The notes: generated by a model from the sequence alone, not told the origin. A stretch of DNA of 64,000 nt from Salmonella enterica subsp. enterica serovar Typhimurium str. LT2 (GCF_000006945.2 NC_003197.2:4278001-4342000), one strand, 5' to 3'. Counted from the first letter of the stretch, positions 25,374 to 35,436 are shown. Translations and numbers: made by a program.

Positions 25374-27572
25374 CTATCCTTCAATCGGATCGACGTCCAG
25401 AACCCATTTAACTTTCCGCGCTTCCGGGAGCGTATTGATCAACGCCAGCGTGCCGCTGATGATGTGTTGCAGGCGAATCCGTGAAGGATGCTGAAGTAAA
25501 ATTTGCCAGCGATAGCGGCCGCCGCGTTTTGGCGCGAGGGCCGGAACCGGACCTAAGATCCACAGCTTATCGTCTGATAGCGGGCTGGCCTGAATCAGAT
25601 TACGCAACTGTTGGAGAAAGACGGGCGCCTGCTGATTGTTATGATCCTCTGCGCGAATAATGACGTGGCTGGTCCACGGCGGAAGCTGGAGCGTTTGCCG
25701 TTCCGCCAGCGCCTGCTCCGCAAACGCATCATAGCCTTTATACAGTAACGTTTGCAGCAGGGGATGCTCAGGATGGTGCGTTTGGAGCACCACTTCGCCC
25801 TGTTTGCCCGCGCGCCCGGCGCGGCCGGAAACCTGAGTGTAGAGCTGGGCGAAGCGTTCCGCCGAACGAAAATCTGCGGAAAAAAGCGCGCCATCGACAT
25901 CCAGCAACGCCACCAGCGTGACATCCGGAAAGTGATGGCCTTTCGCCAGCATTTGTGTGCCTATCAGGATGCGTGCTCCGCCGCGGTGAACTTCCGCCAG
26001 ATGCTGCTCCAGCGCGCCTTTACGACTGGTGGTATCACGGTCGATTCGTGAGATCGGCACGCCGGGGAAGAAGGGCGCCAGCACCTGCTCCAGCTGTTCC
26101 GTCCCTAACCCAACCGGTAACATATGTGTGGAGCCGCAGGAGGGGCACTGACGCGGTACCGGACGCTGGCTGTCGCAGTGATGACAGCGTAAATGATGCT
26201 GCGCCTGGTGCAGCGTGTAGTAGTGATCGCAACGCGGGCACTCTGCAATCCAGCCGCAGTCGTGGCAAAGCAGCGCGGGCGCGAATCCCCGGCGGTTAAG
26301 AAATAAAATTACCTGATTGTCGGCCTGGAGATGTTGGCGCATACGGGCGATAAGGGCGGGCGCCAGTCCCGCCTGAAGACGCTGGCCTTTTAAATCCAGC
26401 ACATGCTGCAGAGCTGGGCGGGCGTTGCCTGCGCGCCGCGTCAGACGCAGCATCCGGTATTTTTTCTGCCGCACGTTACATAGCGTTTCCAGGGCTGGGG
26501 TGGCGGAGCCGAGAATAATCGGGATCTGCTCGCTATGGGCGCGATACACTGCCAAATCGCGGGCGTGGTAGCGCCACCCTTCCTGCTGTTTATAAGAGCT
26601 GTCGTGCTCTTCGTCGATGACAATCACGCCAAGATTTTTAAACGGCGTAAACAGCGAGGAACGCGTGCCGATGACAATCGCCGCTTCGCCGTTTTTCGCT
26701 TTCAGCCATGCCGAAAGACGCTCGCTGTCGTTTAGCCCGGAATGCAGCACTTCCACCGGCGCGTTAAAACGTTCGCGAAAACGGGCGATCGTTTGCGGCG
26801 TCAGGCCGATTTCCGGCACCATCACCAGCGCCTGTTTGCCCTGGGCGAGGACGTTTTCCAGCACGCTCAGATACACTTCGGTCTTGCCGGAACCGGTTAC
26901 GCCTGCCAGCAACCAGGCGGAGAAACCGTCCGACGCGCTGTGAATCGCGCCGACTGCTGTCGCCTGTTCGGTATTCAGCCGCAGGCGCTCTCCTGCGACG
27001 GCATAACGCTCCCGCCAGTCGGTAAACGCGGGCGTTTCACTGGCAAGCTCACAAAGTCCCTTACGCCGCAGCGTTTGCAGCGTGGCGTCAGTAAAATCAA
27101 GCTCGGCTACCTGATAGCGCCAGATCTTTCCTTGCCGTAGCGCCGCCAGCGCCTGTTGTTGTTTGGCGGAGCGTTTCAGGCTGTTGATATCGACGGCTTG
27201 CCCCTCTTCGGTGGCGAACCAATACCATAGGGGCGCGTTGCTGGCTGGTTTTCCCTGACGCAATAAAACCGGCAGAGCGTGAAACAGAACGTCGCCGAGG
27301 GGATGGTGGTAGTAATCCGCCGCCCAGAGGAGTAAGCGCCAGATGGAGGGAGAAAAGATTGGCTCGTTATCCAGGATTTCAATGACCGATTTTAATTCAT
27401 CGAGCGGCAATTCGCTGTGGTCGCTAATCGAGACGACAATGCCCACGCGCTCTTGCTGCTTGCCGAATGGCACGCGCACGCGGCACCCGGCTTTGGCGAC
27501 CCCGCCTTCCGGCAGCAGGTAATCAAAGGTTCGGGGAAGCGGAACGGGCAAGGCAACGTGCGCGACGGACAT
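25374..27572 (-). CDS. priA: Primosomal helicase PriA
   Basis: PriA is a 732-residue superfamily 2 helicase that restarts stalled replication forks. Walker A is GVTGSGKTEVY and the DEEH box is VIDEEHDSSYKQ. A cysteine-rich zinc region with eight Cys (CHDCGWIAECPRC, then CHHC and CPSC) sits inside the helicase. I chose the ATG at 27572; 24 upstream codons lack similarity. It diverges from rpmE. Confidence 0.98.
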   Translation of the reverse strand: MSVAHVALPVPLPRTFDYLLPEGGVAKAGCRVRVPFGKQQERVGIVVSISDHSELPLDELKSVIEILDNEPIFSPSIWRLLLWAADYYHHPLGDVLFHALPVLLRQGKPASNAPLWYWFATEEGQAVDINSLKRSAKQQQALAALRQGKIWRYQVAELDFTDATLQTLRRKGLCELASETPAFTDWRERYAVAGERLRLNTEQATAVGAIHSASDGFSAWLLAGVTGSGKTEVYLSVLENVLAQGKQALVMVPEIGLTPQTIARFRERFNAPVEVLHSGLNDSERLSAWLKAKNGEAAIVIGTRSSLFTPFKNLGVIVIDEEHDSSYKQQEGWRYHARDLAVYRAHSEQIPIILGSATPALETLCNVRQKKYRMLRLTRRAGNARPALQHVLDLKGQRLQAGLAPALIARMRQHLQADNQVILFLNRRGFAPALLCHDCGWIAECPRCDHYYTLHQAQHHLRCHHCDSQRPVPRQCPSCGSTHMLPVGLGTEQLEQVLAPFFPGVPISRIDRDTTSRKGALEQHLAEVHRGGARILIGTQMLAKGHHFPDVTLVALLDVDGALFSADFRSAERFAQLYTQVSGRAGRAGKQGEVVLQTHHPEHPLLQTLLYKGYDAFAEQALAERQTLQLPPWTSHVIIRAEDHNNQQAPVFLQQLRNLIQASPLSDDKLWILGPVPALAPKRGGRYRWQILLQHPSRIRLQHIISGTLALINTLPEARKVKWVLDVDPIEG

Positions 27573-27638
27573 AGCATCTTCCTGACTTGAAATTTCGTCG
27601 GGTAGTATACACATTACGATAAGGGAGCGCGGATCAGT

Positions 27639-27667
27639 TTGCATACGGTGGTCAAATTCTGTATGAT
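27639..27667 (+). promoter_or_regulatory. Probable sigma-70 promoter of rpmE
   Basis: TTGCAT at 27639-27644 and TATGAT at 27662-27667 are separated by the ideal 17 bases. They lie about 110 bp upstream of the rpmE start, leaving a leader of about 100 bases. Confidence 0.65.
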
Positions 27668-27775
27668 TCGCCGCCTTTGGTGCGTGTTGTGAGCATCAAA
27701 CCCTTTACTATTAACTTCGCGTGGTGTCTGGCGTTAGGGCTGGAAGAGCGACGCGGCCTTACACTGAGGTTCCCC

Positions 27776-27988
27776 ATGAAAAAAGGTATTCACCCGAATT
27801 ACGTAGAAATTACTGCAACCTGTTCTTGCGGTAATGTTATCAAAACCCACTCTACCGTGGGTCACGACCTGAACCTGGACGTGTGCGGCAAATGCCACCC
27901 GTTCTTCACTGGTAAGCAGCGTGTTGTTGATACCGGTGGTCGTGTTGAGCGCTTCAACAAGCGCTTCAGCATCCCTGGCAGCAAATAA
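27776..27988 (+). CDS. rpmE: 50S ribosomal protein L31 (zinc type)
   Basis: L31 is 70 residues from the ATG at 27776 ([13 protein letters not shown]), with GAGGT upstream. Four Cys at 16, 18, 37 and 40 form the zinc site, so this is the C+ zinc-containing form. It binds the 50S subunit and bridges to 30S. Upstream in-frame codons back to 27677 are leader, not coding. Confidence 0.98.
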
Positions 27989-27999
27989 GTTACCGCCAG

Positions 28000-28029
28000 A
28001 AAAAAAAGCGCCGCAGGGCGCTTTTTTTG
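28000..28029. terminator. Bidirectional terminator after rpmE
   Basis: An A-run, AGCGCC-GCAG-GGCGCT and a T-run form a strong stem. It separates rpmE from the converging lipoprotein gene. Confidence 0.92.
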
Positions 28030-28033
28030 TTTT

Positions 28034-28696
28034 CTAGGGATAACAGTATTTGTTCAGACACATTCTGTGATCCGTAATCGCTTTCATTACGCTTCCTGCC
28101 GTGAGTTTTAACGAAGGATTTATAGTCAGTCCCGCACTTTCCAGCCCCTTCGCTGTCCATTTATTGCAGGTATTGAGTATGCCGTAGCGGCCATTCGCGG
28201 CGTAAAACTGGCTATCGCCGTAAATTCCTTGTTTTAACGGAATCAGATTACCCCCTTCGTCACGCGCAAAGCTGCGGCCCAGATAGCGCATCAGACTGTT
28301 ACGCTGGTTTGTGTGCAGGAGCAGTGATTTTATCTCGCTACCGACGAAATAGCGTTCTGGTTGACCGGAAAAGGCGACGATGTGCATAACCGCGCCGGAT
28401 GACCAGAACATGGCCTGGAGCGTAAGCGCGGTGGTTATTTCTTGTGACTGATAAAAGCCCTTATCGCCCCAGCCGATTTCATACCACTGCGTCTCCTGAG
28501 CGAACCGTTTTTTAAGCTGTGGCAGAACGGTATTAACATCATGGGCCGGCGCAATAATTCCCGTGTGCCAGCCATGACTGACGATATAGATTTCCGTCGG
28601 GGAGGGCTGTCCGCCTGTCGTAGGTTTTACGGCTTGTGGAAAGGTTGTGCAGCCATATAGCAATAAACTTATCCAGGCGATAAAGAGATTTTTCAT
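28034..28696 (-). CDS. Putative lipoprotein, DUF2459 / TIGR02117 family
   Basis: This is a 220-residue exported protein. The N-terminus has a lipobox-like LLLYGC, with Cys16 as the likely lipid site. Family segments are SHGWHTGI and YEIGWGDKGFY. It probably sits in a membrane facing the periplasm. The function of the family is unknown. E. coli K-12 has yiiX in this place instead, so the gene is a local difference. Confidence 0.8.
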   Translation of the reverse strand: MKNLFIAWISLLLYGCTTFPQAVKPTTGGQPSPTEIYIVSHGWHTGIIAPAHDVNTVLPQLKKRFAQETQWYEIGWGDKGFYQSQEITTALTLQAMFWSSGAVMHIVAFSGQPERYFVGSEIKSLLLHTNQRNSLMRYLGRSFARDEGGNLIPLKQGIYGDSQFYAANGRYGILNTCNKWTAKGLESAGLTINPSLKLTAGSVMKAITDHRMCLNKYCYP

Positions 28697-28896
28697 GACA
28701 TATCACCAGCAAAGGCGCGGTATATTGTGGCGTTTGTCTAATGACGCTGCGCTTATCGGGTCGGTGCCGGATTGGTAATTCATTGATATTTTTGCATTCC
28801 TCTTCGAGGGCAATAAGGCGAATGTCATAACTACAATACGTTTTAACCATTCAGGCGGAAGTTAGCTTCCGCCTGTTTTACTTTTACTATCTCGCT

Positions 28897-30687
28897 TTAT
28901 TTTTTAAACATCTGCTCTGGATCGATAATCAGCGCCCGATAACCCAGCATACCGGCACGGTTACTGTGTACTTTTAGCTCCAGCATCACATCCTGAGTAC
29001 CGTCTTTGACTTCATCCAGAACGGAAACGATCGGTTTTGTACCGCTCATTCCCGCTGTGGCCGAGTACATGAACATCGTTTTGGTTTCCGGGCGATATTC
29101 CGTGACGGAAGTAATGGCGCTGTACCAGTCAAAACCGCGCTCTTTACCATATTCCCACATTTGGGAAACCGTCATATTTTTTTCGTCAATTTGATATTCC
29201 ACGCCGCGGGAATATTTCATTGATGGCATGGCCGGTTGTTCCATGCCGCGCGCATCGCCGTTATCAAAGGCGGTCACGACGGTTTTACCTCCGGTGCTTT
29301 TGGATGGCACTAACCAACCGGTATGTTGTGTCCATGTCCAGTCAAATCCACCGTCGCAGTGGTGCGCTTCGCAGGTTAGCGGTTTACCGTTGCTGTCTAC
29401 GGGTTTCAGCACTTTTTTCGCCAGTTCGCCTTTCCAGCCGGATGGATCGGAAAGTATCCATTTCACTTTTTTATCGCGACCAATTTTGATGATGGCAGAC
29501 TGGTGGCGCGAGCTAATGATAATGCTGTCGTCGCGAGGATCGTAGCTGACGGAGTTAACATGCGCCCAGTTGCGGCCCGGGCCGGAGCCCGCGATATCGC
29601 CGAAGGGTTGTTTTGCAAGCTGCTCTTTGGTCATGACCTGACCGGAATGTTCGGCATCGACGCTCAAACATACCGCTCCCTGATCCATCGCCAGAATAAC
29701 GTCGTCACGATAGGGGTCGAGGATTTTTGGCAGATCCCAGTAATCGACGGTATCGCCGTTCTGGTCAACTTCAAGAATATGATCACGCACAGTATTGATG
29801 GTGTATTTACCATTTAATGGATAATTTTCTTTTGCGACACGCAGCAGGTAGGTGCCTTTCGGCGTTTCGGTAATGGCGTGCGAAAAATCAATAAATCCTT
29901 TTGGCAGTCGTTTATCGGAAATAACGCGGCCTAAGAAATCATATTTAAAGTAACGTTGACCCTGGCCAAACATAAGATTGCCATCGTTAACCTGATGGAA
30001 GCCCATCATGGAACCAAAGCGCGTTATATCATCCTGGTTACGGAATTTATCAATATTCATATAGCCGCGAACATCGCCATTCGTATCGCTAATCCAGTTG
30101 ATACCGGTATAATCCCAGTTCGCCGCGCCGCCTGCGACATGCATAATGTGGCCGGCTCTTGGCATCCCCGTTATATGGTTAAAAAGATATAAGCGGTTTT
30201 TAAGCGAGCTATCGACTTTAACCGGTTCTACCGTAGGAAGAACGGCAGTTTGCCCGGTAGTAGAGGGTAATGATACCGGTGCGGCGTAAATGGACCACGT
30301 ATAAGTTTGTTTTTTACCTTCTTCAGTCCAGTCAACTTTAACTTTATTGACATAATCTGGATACAAGCCAAATACAGGTATGCCGTCATGGGTATTTATA
30401 GCCTGCGGGCCGACATCATAACTGATCGGGATGCCTTTTTCCCCTTTCCCTAAAACGGTAACCTTCACGTCCTGTACATTATGATTGGCTTTATTAATGA
30501 TTGCTGTTAATGGGAAAACGCCGCCGTAGGGAGCGACATCGACCATACCTAATGGCCCTTCATGGACTGGAATGACATCTGCTGATGCGACCATTGGCCT
30601 GTTTGGGTCTAAAACGCCTGAGGCCAAAACGCTGCCGCTCAAACACAGGCAGCATAATACAGGTAAGACTTTCCTTGTAAATAACAT
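28897..30687 (-). CDS. Periplasmic aryl-sulfate sulfotransferase (AssT type)
   Basis: This is a 596-residue exported enzyme of the bacterial AssT family, close to the usual length. The signal peptide ends near SGSVLA (residue 22). A short Cys pair (CEAHHC) and the catalytic-His region DWTWTQHTGW are visible. AssT moves sulfate from one phenol to another in the periplasm without PAPS. Known assT operons carry the dedicated disulfide pair dsbL-dsbI. None is adjacent here, so folding must rely on general DsbA or on partners elsewhere. Confidence 0.92.
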   Translation of the reverse strand: MLFTRKVLPVLCCLCLSGSVLASGVLDPNRPMVASADVIPVHEGPLGMVDVAPYGGVFPLTAIINKANHNVQDVKVTVLGKGEKGIPISYDVGPQAINTHDGIPVFGLYPDYVNKVKVDWTEEGKKQTYTWSIYAAPVSLPSTTGQTAVLPTVEPVKVDSSLKNRLYLFNHITGMPRAGHIMHVAGGAANWDYTGINWISDTNGDVRGYMNIDKFRNQDDITRFGSMMGFHQVNDGNLMFGQGQRYFKYDFLGRVISDKRLPKGFIDFSHAITETPKGTYLLRVAKENYPLNGKYTINTVRDHILEVDQNGDTVDYWDLPKILDPYRDDVILAMDQGAVCLSVDAEHSGQVMTKEQLAKQPFGDIAGSGPGRNWAHVNSVSYDPRDDSIIISSRHQSAIIKIGRDKKVKWILSDPSGWKGELAKKVLKPVDSNGKPLTCEAHHCDGGFDWTWTQHTGWLVPSKSTGGKTVVTAFDNGDARGMEQPAMPSMKYSRGVEYQIDEKNMTVSQMWEYGKERGFDWYSAITSVTEYRPETKTMFMYSATAGMSGTKPIVSVLDEVKDGTQDVMLELKVHSNRAGMLGYRALIIDPEQMFKK

Positions 30688-31143
30688 ATTTATTTCCCCA
30701 TTCGATATTATCGATAAAATGAATGTATATTAACCTTCTTATTTATCGGAGATGAAAAAACATTTAAAAAAGTAAAACAATCCGCGGAGGGGAATAATGA
30801 TGTTGGTCACAAATATGAGGTGTCCATAGTCTTTTTAACAATACTCATTGTTATACTATTTGTTCAGTAAATATATGGCGCTGTATTATTATTCATATGC
30901 GCTTTGCTACGTGAAACATTAAATAAATATTAGAAGTTTAAATATAATAAAATTATATCGGTTATAACATGCCGGGAATTTTTTCCAGGAAAATAACGAA
31001 GAGAAACTTATCATGTCTGACAAATTTATCCACCGAGGGTTATTCGGGAAGATGAACATTTAGAACAATGTCGGAGATAGCCGTGTACAAGGGGAATCGT
31101 TAAAAAAGCGCGGCCAGAGGCGTTCTGACCGCATGCTTTGCTA
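30688..31143. other. AT-rich intergenic region between assT-type gene and metJ
   Basis: This 456 bp gap is clearly AT-rich. It holds the promoter of the sulfotransferase gene and, at its right end, the metJ terminator. A 16-codon open frame at 31013-31063 is too short to call. Nothing else is recognisable. Confidence 0.6.
31101..31132 (-). terminator. Terminator of metJ
   Basis: On the minus strand GCGGTCAGA pairs with TCTGGCCGC (one G-T pair, loop ACGCC), followed by GCTTTTTTA. It ends 11 bp after the metJ stop. Confidence 0.88.
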
Positions 31144-31461
31144 TCAGTATTCCCACGTTTCCGGATCAATCCCCAACTCACGCATGATCTCTTTTGCCGC
31201 TTCCGGGATTTCATCGCTGCGCTCTTTTCGCAGATCGGCATCATCCGGCAAGGGTTGCCCGGTAAAGGCGTGCAGAAATGCTTCACACAACAGCTCGCTG
31301 TTGGTGGCGTGGCGCAGGTTGTTCACCTGACGACGCGTACGTTCATCGGTGAGGATTTTTAACACCTTCAGAGGAATGGAAACCGTAATTTTTTTGACTT
31401 GCTCACTCTTCTTACCGTGCTCAGCGTATGGGCTGATATATTCGCCGCTCCATTCAGCCAT
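31144..31461 (-). CDS. metJ: Methionine repressor MetJ
   Basis: MetJ is a 105-residue ribbon-helix-helix repressor. The DNA-binding beta strand is KKITVSIPLKVLKIL. With S-adenosylmethionine it binds tandem 8-bp Met boxes and shuts off methionine synthesis. I chose the ATG at 31461 (MAEWSGEY). It diverges from metB across a four-box operator. Confidence 0.99.
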   Translation of the reverse strand: MAEWSGEYISPYAEHGKKSEQVKKITVSIPLKVLKILTDERTRRQVNNLRHATNSELLCEAFLHAFTGQPLPDDADLRKERSDEIPEAAKEIMRELGIDPETWEY

Positions 31462-31633
31462 GAGATACTTAATCCTCTTCGTCATTAATATTGAGGTCTG
31501 AACCTGAGCCCGGACCATAATCGCGCGTAGTTTACCGTAGTGGCGCGGCCCTGACACGAAGTTAGCGGTCGCAGATGTGCGCTAATGCATATAATTTTAA
31601 CGGCTATTTGCGGTTTGCTCAATCTATACGCAA

Positions 31634-31665
31634 AGAAGTTTAGATGTCCAGATGTATTGACGTCT
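31634..31665. promoter_or_regulatory. MetJ operator: four contiguous Met boxes
   Basis: Consecutive 8-mers AGAAGTTT, AGATGTCC, AGATGTAT and TGACGTCT resemble the Met box AGACGTCT with exact 8-bp phasing. They lie between metJ and metB, so both genes are controlled. Confidence 0.88.
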
Positions 31666-31725
31666 ATTGTGGTAGTGGTTAATCTGTGGCCTGACTTTCA
31701 CCGACTCAGCCAGGAATATCTTCAT

Positions 31726-32886
31726 ATGACGCGTAAACAGGCCACTATCGCAGTGCGTAGCGGATTAAACGATGACGAACAATACGGCTGCGTTGTGCCG
31801 CCAATCCATCTCTCCAGTACCTATAACTTTACCGGTTTCAATGAGCCGCGCGCGCATGATTATTCCCGCCGCGGTAATCCCACGCGTGATGTTGTTCAGC
31901 GCGCATTAGCGGAACTGGAAGGCGGCGCGGGCGCGGTATTGACGAATACCGGCATGTCGGCGATTCATCTGGTCACCACCGTTTTCCTCAAGCCGGGCGA
32001 TCTGCTGGTCGCGCCGCATGATTGCTATGGCGGCAGTTATCGTCTGTTTGACAGTCTGGCGACACGCGGCTGTTATCGTGTGCGGTTTGTCGATCAGGGC
32101 GATGAACGCGCCTTACAGGCGGCGCTGGAAGAAAAACCGAAGCTGGTACTGGTAGAAAGTCCAAGTAATCCATTGTTACGCGTGGTGGATATTGCGAAAA
32201 TCTGTCGGCTGGCGCGCGAGGCGGGCGCAGTGAGCGTCGTTGATAACACGTTTTTAAGCCCGGCGCTGCAAAATCCGCTGGCGTTGGGTGCCGATCTGGT
32301 GTTGCATTCATGCACGAAATATCTCAACGGTCATTCGGATGTCGTGGCCGGCGTGGTGATTGCTAAAGATCCGGAAGTGGTCACTGAACTGGCGTGGTGG
32401 GCGAATAATATTGGCGTGACCGGCGGGGCGTTTGATAGCTATCTGCTGCTGCGCGGTTTGCGAACTCTGGTGCCGCGTATGGAGCTGGCGCAGCGCAACG
32501 CGCAGGCGATTGTGAAATATCTGCAAACCCAGCCGTTGGTGAAAAAACTGTATCATCCGTCGCTGCCGGAAAATCAGGGGCATGAAATTGCCGCGCGCCA
32601 GCAAAAAGGCTTTGGCGCAATGTTGAGTTTTGAACTGGATGGGGATGAGGAGACGCTGCGTCGTTTTCTGGGCGGGCTGTCGCTGTTTACGCTGGCGGAA
32701 TCTTTAGGGGGAGTGGAAAGTTTGATCTCTCACGCCGCCACCATGACGCATGCCGGTATGTCGCCGCAGGCGCGTGCCTCCGCCGGGATCTCCGAAACGC
32801 TACTGCGTATCTCCACCGGTATTGAAGATGGCGAAGATTTAATTGCCGACCTGGAAAATGGCTTCCGGGCTGCAAACAAGGGGTAA
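31726..32886 (+). CDS. metB: Cystathionine gamma-synthase
   Basis: MetB is a 386-residue PLP enzyme that joins O-succinylhomoserine and cysteine to cystathionine in methionine synthesis. The PLP lysine is in LVLHSCTKYLNGHSD, and SRRGNPTRDV is a family motif. I chose the ATG at 31726; the open frame extends 47 codons upstream through the operator. metL follows after 2 bp. Confidence 0.99.
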   Translation: MTRKQATIAVRSGLNDDEQYGCVVPPIHLSSTYNFTGFNEPRAHDYSRRGNPTRDVVQRALAELEGGAGAVLTNTGMSAIHLVTTVFLKPGDLLVAPHDCYGGSYRLFDSLATRGCYRVRFVDQGDERALQAALEEKPKLVLVESPSNPLLRVVDIAKICRLAREAGAVSVVDNTFLSPALQNPLALGADLVLHSCTKYLNGHSDVVAGVVIAKDPEVVTELAWWANNIGVTGGAFDSYLLLRGLRTLVPRMELAQRNAQAIVKYLQTQPLVKKLYHPSLPENQGHEIAARQQKGFGAMLSFELDGDEETLRRFLGGLSLFTLAESLGGVESLISHAATMTHAGMSPQARASAGISETLLRISTGIEDGEDLIADLENGFRAANKG

Positions 32887-32888
32887 AC

Positions 32889-35321
32889 ATGAGTGTGATT
32901 GCGCAGGCAGGGGCGAAAGGTCGTCAACTGCATAAATTTGGCGGCAGTAGTCTGGCGGATGTGAAGTGTTACCTGCGTGTCGCAGGCATTATGGCGGAGT
33001 ATTCGCAGCCTGACGATATGATGGTAGTGTCCGCCGCAGGCAGTACCACCAACCAGTTGATTAGCTGGCTCAAGTTAAGCCAGACCGATCGCCTTTCTGC
33101 GCATCAGGTATTACAGACGTTACGCCGCTACCAGTGCGATCTGATTAGCGGGCTGCTTCCCGCCGACGCGGCAGATGATTTAACCAGCGCTTTTATTAGC
33201 GATCTGGAACGTCTTGCCGCCTTGCTCGACGGCGGCGTAACGGATGCCGTCTATGCTGAGATCGTCGGACACGGCGAAATTTGGTCGGCGAGATTGATGT
33301 CCGCCGTCCTGAATCAGCAGGGGCTGGATGCCGCCTGGCTGGACGCGCGCGCATTTTTACGCGCCGAACGCGCCGCACAGCCGCAGGTTGATGAAGGGCT
33401 ATCTTATCCTTTATTGCAGCAGCTACTGGCGCAGCATCCGGGCAAACGTCTGGTCGTGACCGGCTTTATCAGCCGCAATCATGACGGCGAAACAGTCCTG
33501 TTAGGCCGGAACGGTTCCGACTATTCCGCCACGCAAATCGGCGCGCTGGCGGGCGTTTCCCGCGTGACCATCTGGAGCGATGTCGCGGGCGTTTATAGCG
33601 CCGACCCGCGCAAAGTGAAAGATGCCTGCCTGCTGCCGTTGCTGCGTCTGGACGAAGCCAGCGAGCTGGCGCGTCTGGCGGCGCCTGTTCTGCACGCCCG
33701 CACGCTACAGCCAGTGTCCGGCAGCGATATCGATTTGCAGTTGCGCTGTAGCTACACGCCGGATCAAGGGTCAACCCGAATTGAACGAGTGCTGGCTTCC
33801 GGGACGGGCGCGCGTATCGTGACCAGTCACGATGATATCTGTCTGATTGAGTTTCAGGTGCCAGCCAGCCAGGATTTCAGGCTGGCGCATAAAGAGCTCG
33901 ACCACATTTTAAAACGGGCGCAGGTGCGTCCGCTGGCGGTGGGCGTGCATCGCGATCGCCAGCTATTGCAGTTCTGCTATACCGCCGAGGTAGCGGATAG
34001 CGTACTGAAACTCCTCGACGATGTCGGGCTGCCGGGCGAATTGCGCCTGCGACAGGGGCTGGCGCTGGTGGCGATGGTCGGTGCGGGCGTCACTCGCAAT
34101 CCGCTACACTGCCATCGCTTCTGGCAGCAGTTGAAAGGTCAGCCAGTGGAGTTTACCTGGCAGTCGGAGGAGGGCATCAGTCTGGTGGCGGTGCTGCGTA
34201 CCGGCCCAACTGAGAGCCTGATTCAGGGGCTGCATCAGTCTGTTTTCCGCGCCGAAAAACGCATTGGCCTGATGCTGTTCGGTAAGGGGAACATCGGCTC
34301 CCGTTGGCTGGAACTGTTTGCCCGTGAACAAAGCACGCTTTCCGCGCGTACTGGTTTTGAATTTGTGCTGGCGGGCGTGGTGGATAGCCGCCGTAGCCTG
34401 TTGAATTATGAAGGGCTGGACGCCAGCCGCGCGTTGGCATTCTTTGATGATGAAGCCGTTGAGCAGGACGAAGAGTCGCTATTCCTGTGGATGCGTGCGC
34501 ATCCGTATGATGATTTAGTGGTGCTGGATGTAACCGCCAGTGCACAGTTAGCCGATCAGTACCTTGATTTCGCCAGCCACGGTTTTCATGTGATTAGCGC
34601 CAATAAACTGGCGGGCGCAAGCGCCAGCGATAAGTATCGCCAGATTCATGACGCGTTTGAAAAAACCGGGCGTTACTGGCTGTATAACGCCACCGTGGGC
34701 GCGGGATTGCCGATCAACCACACGGTGCGGGATCTGATTGACAGCGGCGATACGATTCTCTCGATCAGCGGGATCTTCTCCGGGACGCTATCCTGGCTGT
34801 TCCTGCAATTTGACGGTACGGTGCCGTTCACCGATCTGGTGGATCAGGCCTGGCAGCAGGGGCTGACCGAACCCGATCCGCGCGTCGATCTTTCCGGAAA
34901 AGATGTCATGCGTAAGCTGGTGATTCTGGCGCGCGAGGCGGGATACGACATCGAGCCGGATCAGGTGCGTGTAGAATCGTTGGTGCCGGCGCATTGTGAA
35001 GAAGGATCTATCGATCACTTTTTCGAAAACGGCGACGCGCTGAATGAACAGATGGTGCAGCGTCTGGAGGCAGCCCGCGAACTGGGGCTGGTGTTGCGTT
35101 ACGTGGCGCGTTTCGACGCCAATGGCAAAGCGCGCGTCGGCGTTGAAGCGGTGCGTCCGGAACATCCGCTGGCGGCGCTGCTGCCGTGCGATAATGTCTT
35201 TGCTATTGAAAGCCGCTGGTATCGCGATAACCCGCTGGTGATCCGTGGGCCGGGCGCGGGTCGCGATGTGACCGCCGGGGCGATTCAGTCGGATATCAAC
35301 CGTCTGGCGCAGTTGCTGTAA
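32889..35321 (+). CDS. metL: Bifunctional aspartokinase II / homoserine dehydrogenase II
   Basis: MetL is an 810-residue fusion. The N-terminal aspartokinase starts with KFGGSSLADVKC, and the C-terminal homoserine dehydrogenase (from about residue 460) has the NAD site LMLFGKGNIGSRWLELF and ISANKLAGA. It supplies homoserine for methionine. It is translated with metB (2 bp gap). A perfect hairpin follows the stop. Confidence 0.99.
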   Translation: MSVIAQAGAKGRQLHKFGGSSLADVKCYLRVAGIMAEYSQPDDMMVVSAAGSTTNQLISWLKLSQTDRLSAHQVLQTLRRYQCDLISGLLPADAADDLTSAFISDLERLAALLDGGVTDAVYAEIVGHGEIWSARLMSAVLNQQGLDAAWLDARAFLRAERAAQPQVDEGLSYPLLQQLLAQHPGKRLVVTGFISRNHDGETVLLGRNGSDYSATQIGALAGVSRVTIWSDVAGVYSADPRKVKDACLLPLLRLDEASELARLAAPVLHARTLQPVSGSDIDLQLRCSYTPDQGSTRIERVLASGTGARIVTSHDDICLIEFQVPASQDFRLAHKELDHILKRAQVRPLAVGVHRDRQLLQFCYTAEVADSVLKLLDDVGLPGELRLRQGLALVAMVGAGVTRNPLHCHRFWQQLKGQPVEFTWQSEEGISLVAVLRTGPTESLIQGLHQSVFRAEKRIGLMLFGKGNIGSRWLELFAREQSTLSARTGFEFVLAGVVDSRRSLLNYEGLDASRALAFFDDEAVEQDEESLFLWMRAHPYDDLVVLDVTASAQLADQYLDFASHGFHVISANKLAGASASDKYRQIHDAFEKTGRYWLYNATVGAGLPINHTVRDLIDSGDTILSISGIFSGTLSWLFLQFDGTVPFTDLVDQAWQQGLTEPDPRVDLSGKDVMRKLVILAREAGYDIEPDQVRVESLVPAHCEEGSIDHFFENGDALNEQMVQRLEAARELGLVLRYVARFDANGKARVGVEAVRPEHPLAALLPCDNVFAIESRWYRDNPLVIRGPGAGRDVTAGAIQSDINRLAQLL

Positions 35322-35336
35322 TAAAGGCAAGTTCGT

Positions 35337-35364
35337 GAGCGAAGCGCCGGGTTGCGCTTCGCTC
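35337..35364. terminator. Perfect hairpin after metL, without T-run
   Basis: GAGCGAAGCGC and GCGCTTCGCTC pair over 11 bp with the loop CGGGTT. No T-run follows, so it may stabilise the metBL 3' end or act with Rho rather than terminate alone. Confidence 0.55.
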
Positions 35365-35436
35365 CCTCATCAATACGTTATGCAGTCATTCTGTAGATAC
35401 TGATATACGAAGCGCCATCCGATTGCTGACGAAACA

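Noticed and set aside
31013..31063. 16-codon frame MSDKFIHRGLFGKMNI
   Set aside because: It has a possible ribosome binding site, but it is too short and has no conservation evidence; noted only in case of ribosome profiling data.
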